The notes beneath the pieces are model-generated. The model did no database searches. It saw only the letters and a list, made by a program, of their open reading frames with translations, and was not told where the DNA came from. A stretch of 5,523 nucleotides of DNA from an uncultured Allobaculum sp. (GTDB lineage Bacteria; Bacillota_I; Bacilli_A; Erysipelotrichales; Erysipelotrichaceae): assembly GCA_948467695.1 (NCBI GenBank), contig CAOKFJ010000145.1, positions 1-5,523 of the forward strand, written 5' to 3'. Of this stretch, positions 5,378 through 5,523 are shown in pieces. The position numbers and the translations under genes were made by a program. How positions within the stretch are numbered: the first letter of the stretch is position 1; each line of letters starts with the position of its first letter.

Positions 5378-5461
5378 TGGTGGAGAGAGGCAGATTCGAA
5401 CTGCCGAACCCTAAGGAACTGAGTTACAGTCAGCCGCGTTTAGCCACTTCGCTATCTCTCC
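5378..5461 (-). tRNA. tRNA-Tyr (GUA), copy 2
   Basis: Identical to the first tRNA-Tyr over all 84 bases, including the long variable arm and the encoded CCA. Confidence 0.96.
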
Positions 5462-5470
5462 ATGTGCCAA

Positions 5471-5523
5471 TGGTGGAGGCTAACGGGCTCGAACCGCTGA
5501 CCCTCTGCTTGTAAGGCAGACGC
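5471..5523 (-). tRNA. tRNA-Val (UAC), copy 2, partial
   Basis: The 3' 53 bases are identical to the first tRNA-Val, covering CCA, T-arm, anticodon arm with TAC and part of the following stem. The 5' part, about 23 bases, lies beyond the window, so this is a cut by the window and not a pseudogene. Confidence 0.93.

Larger units (their letters stand above)
5260..5523 (-). repeat. tRNA cassette repeat, copy 2 (cut by the window end)
   Basis: This matches 4772-5035 at 263 of 264 bases by eye, including the terminator and both spacers. Bases before 5260 differ from those before 4772. The repeat may continue beyond the window. Confidence 0.95.

Noticed and set aside
4772..5523. CRISPR array or mobile element as the cause of the repeats
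   Set aside because: The repeated unit is fully explained by tRNA genes and a terminator. There are no short regularly spaced repeats, no transposase and no visible terminal inverted repeats.

Overview
The window looks like chromosomal DNA of a mid-GC anaerobic or microaerophilic Bacillota. The grounds are strong AGGAGG-type ribosome binding sites, Rho-independent terminators, tRNA genes with encoded CCA, an anaerobe-type flavodiiron protein and split chromate-transporter genes. An Erysipelotrichia-like host is my guess from general impression only; nothing in the window proves a taxon.

Layout. (1) Plus strand, 3-1203: two overlapping genes for the halves of a split (short-chain) chromate transporter. 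The first is cut by the window start and carries a long hydrophilic tail; a strong terminator follows the pair. (2) 1204-1489: a convergent intergenic region with a plus-strand terminator, a minus-strand terminator and a third hairpin. (3) Minus strand, 1490-2650: a complete class A flavodiiron protein (O2/NO reductase) with all seven diiron ligands. (4) Minus strand, 2838-4636: a probable two-gene unit. A 260-residue membrane-anchored protein of unknown function lies upstream of a 306-residue potassium channel with two pore loops in one chain (4TM-2P), the topology known from animal K2P channels. (5) Minus strand, 4772 to the end: a tRNA cassette Val(UAC)-Tyr(GUA)-Gly(UCC) with promoter and terminator, followed by a second, nearly identical copy 488 bp away that runs off the window.

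How the parts fit. The chromate transporter halves probably act together as one membrane transporter. The flavodiiron protein is a cytoplasmic oxygen/NO detoxification enzyme with its own leader. The anchored protein and the channel are co-oriented and may be co-transcribed, so the anchored protein could be an accessory to the channel, but this is inference from position only. The anchored protein has a consensus -10 box six bases from its only sensible ATG, which suggests a leaderless mRNA. The least ordinary items are the two-pore channel with its GLG/GFG filters, its unknown partner gene, and the tandem tRNA cassette duplication.
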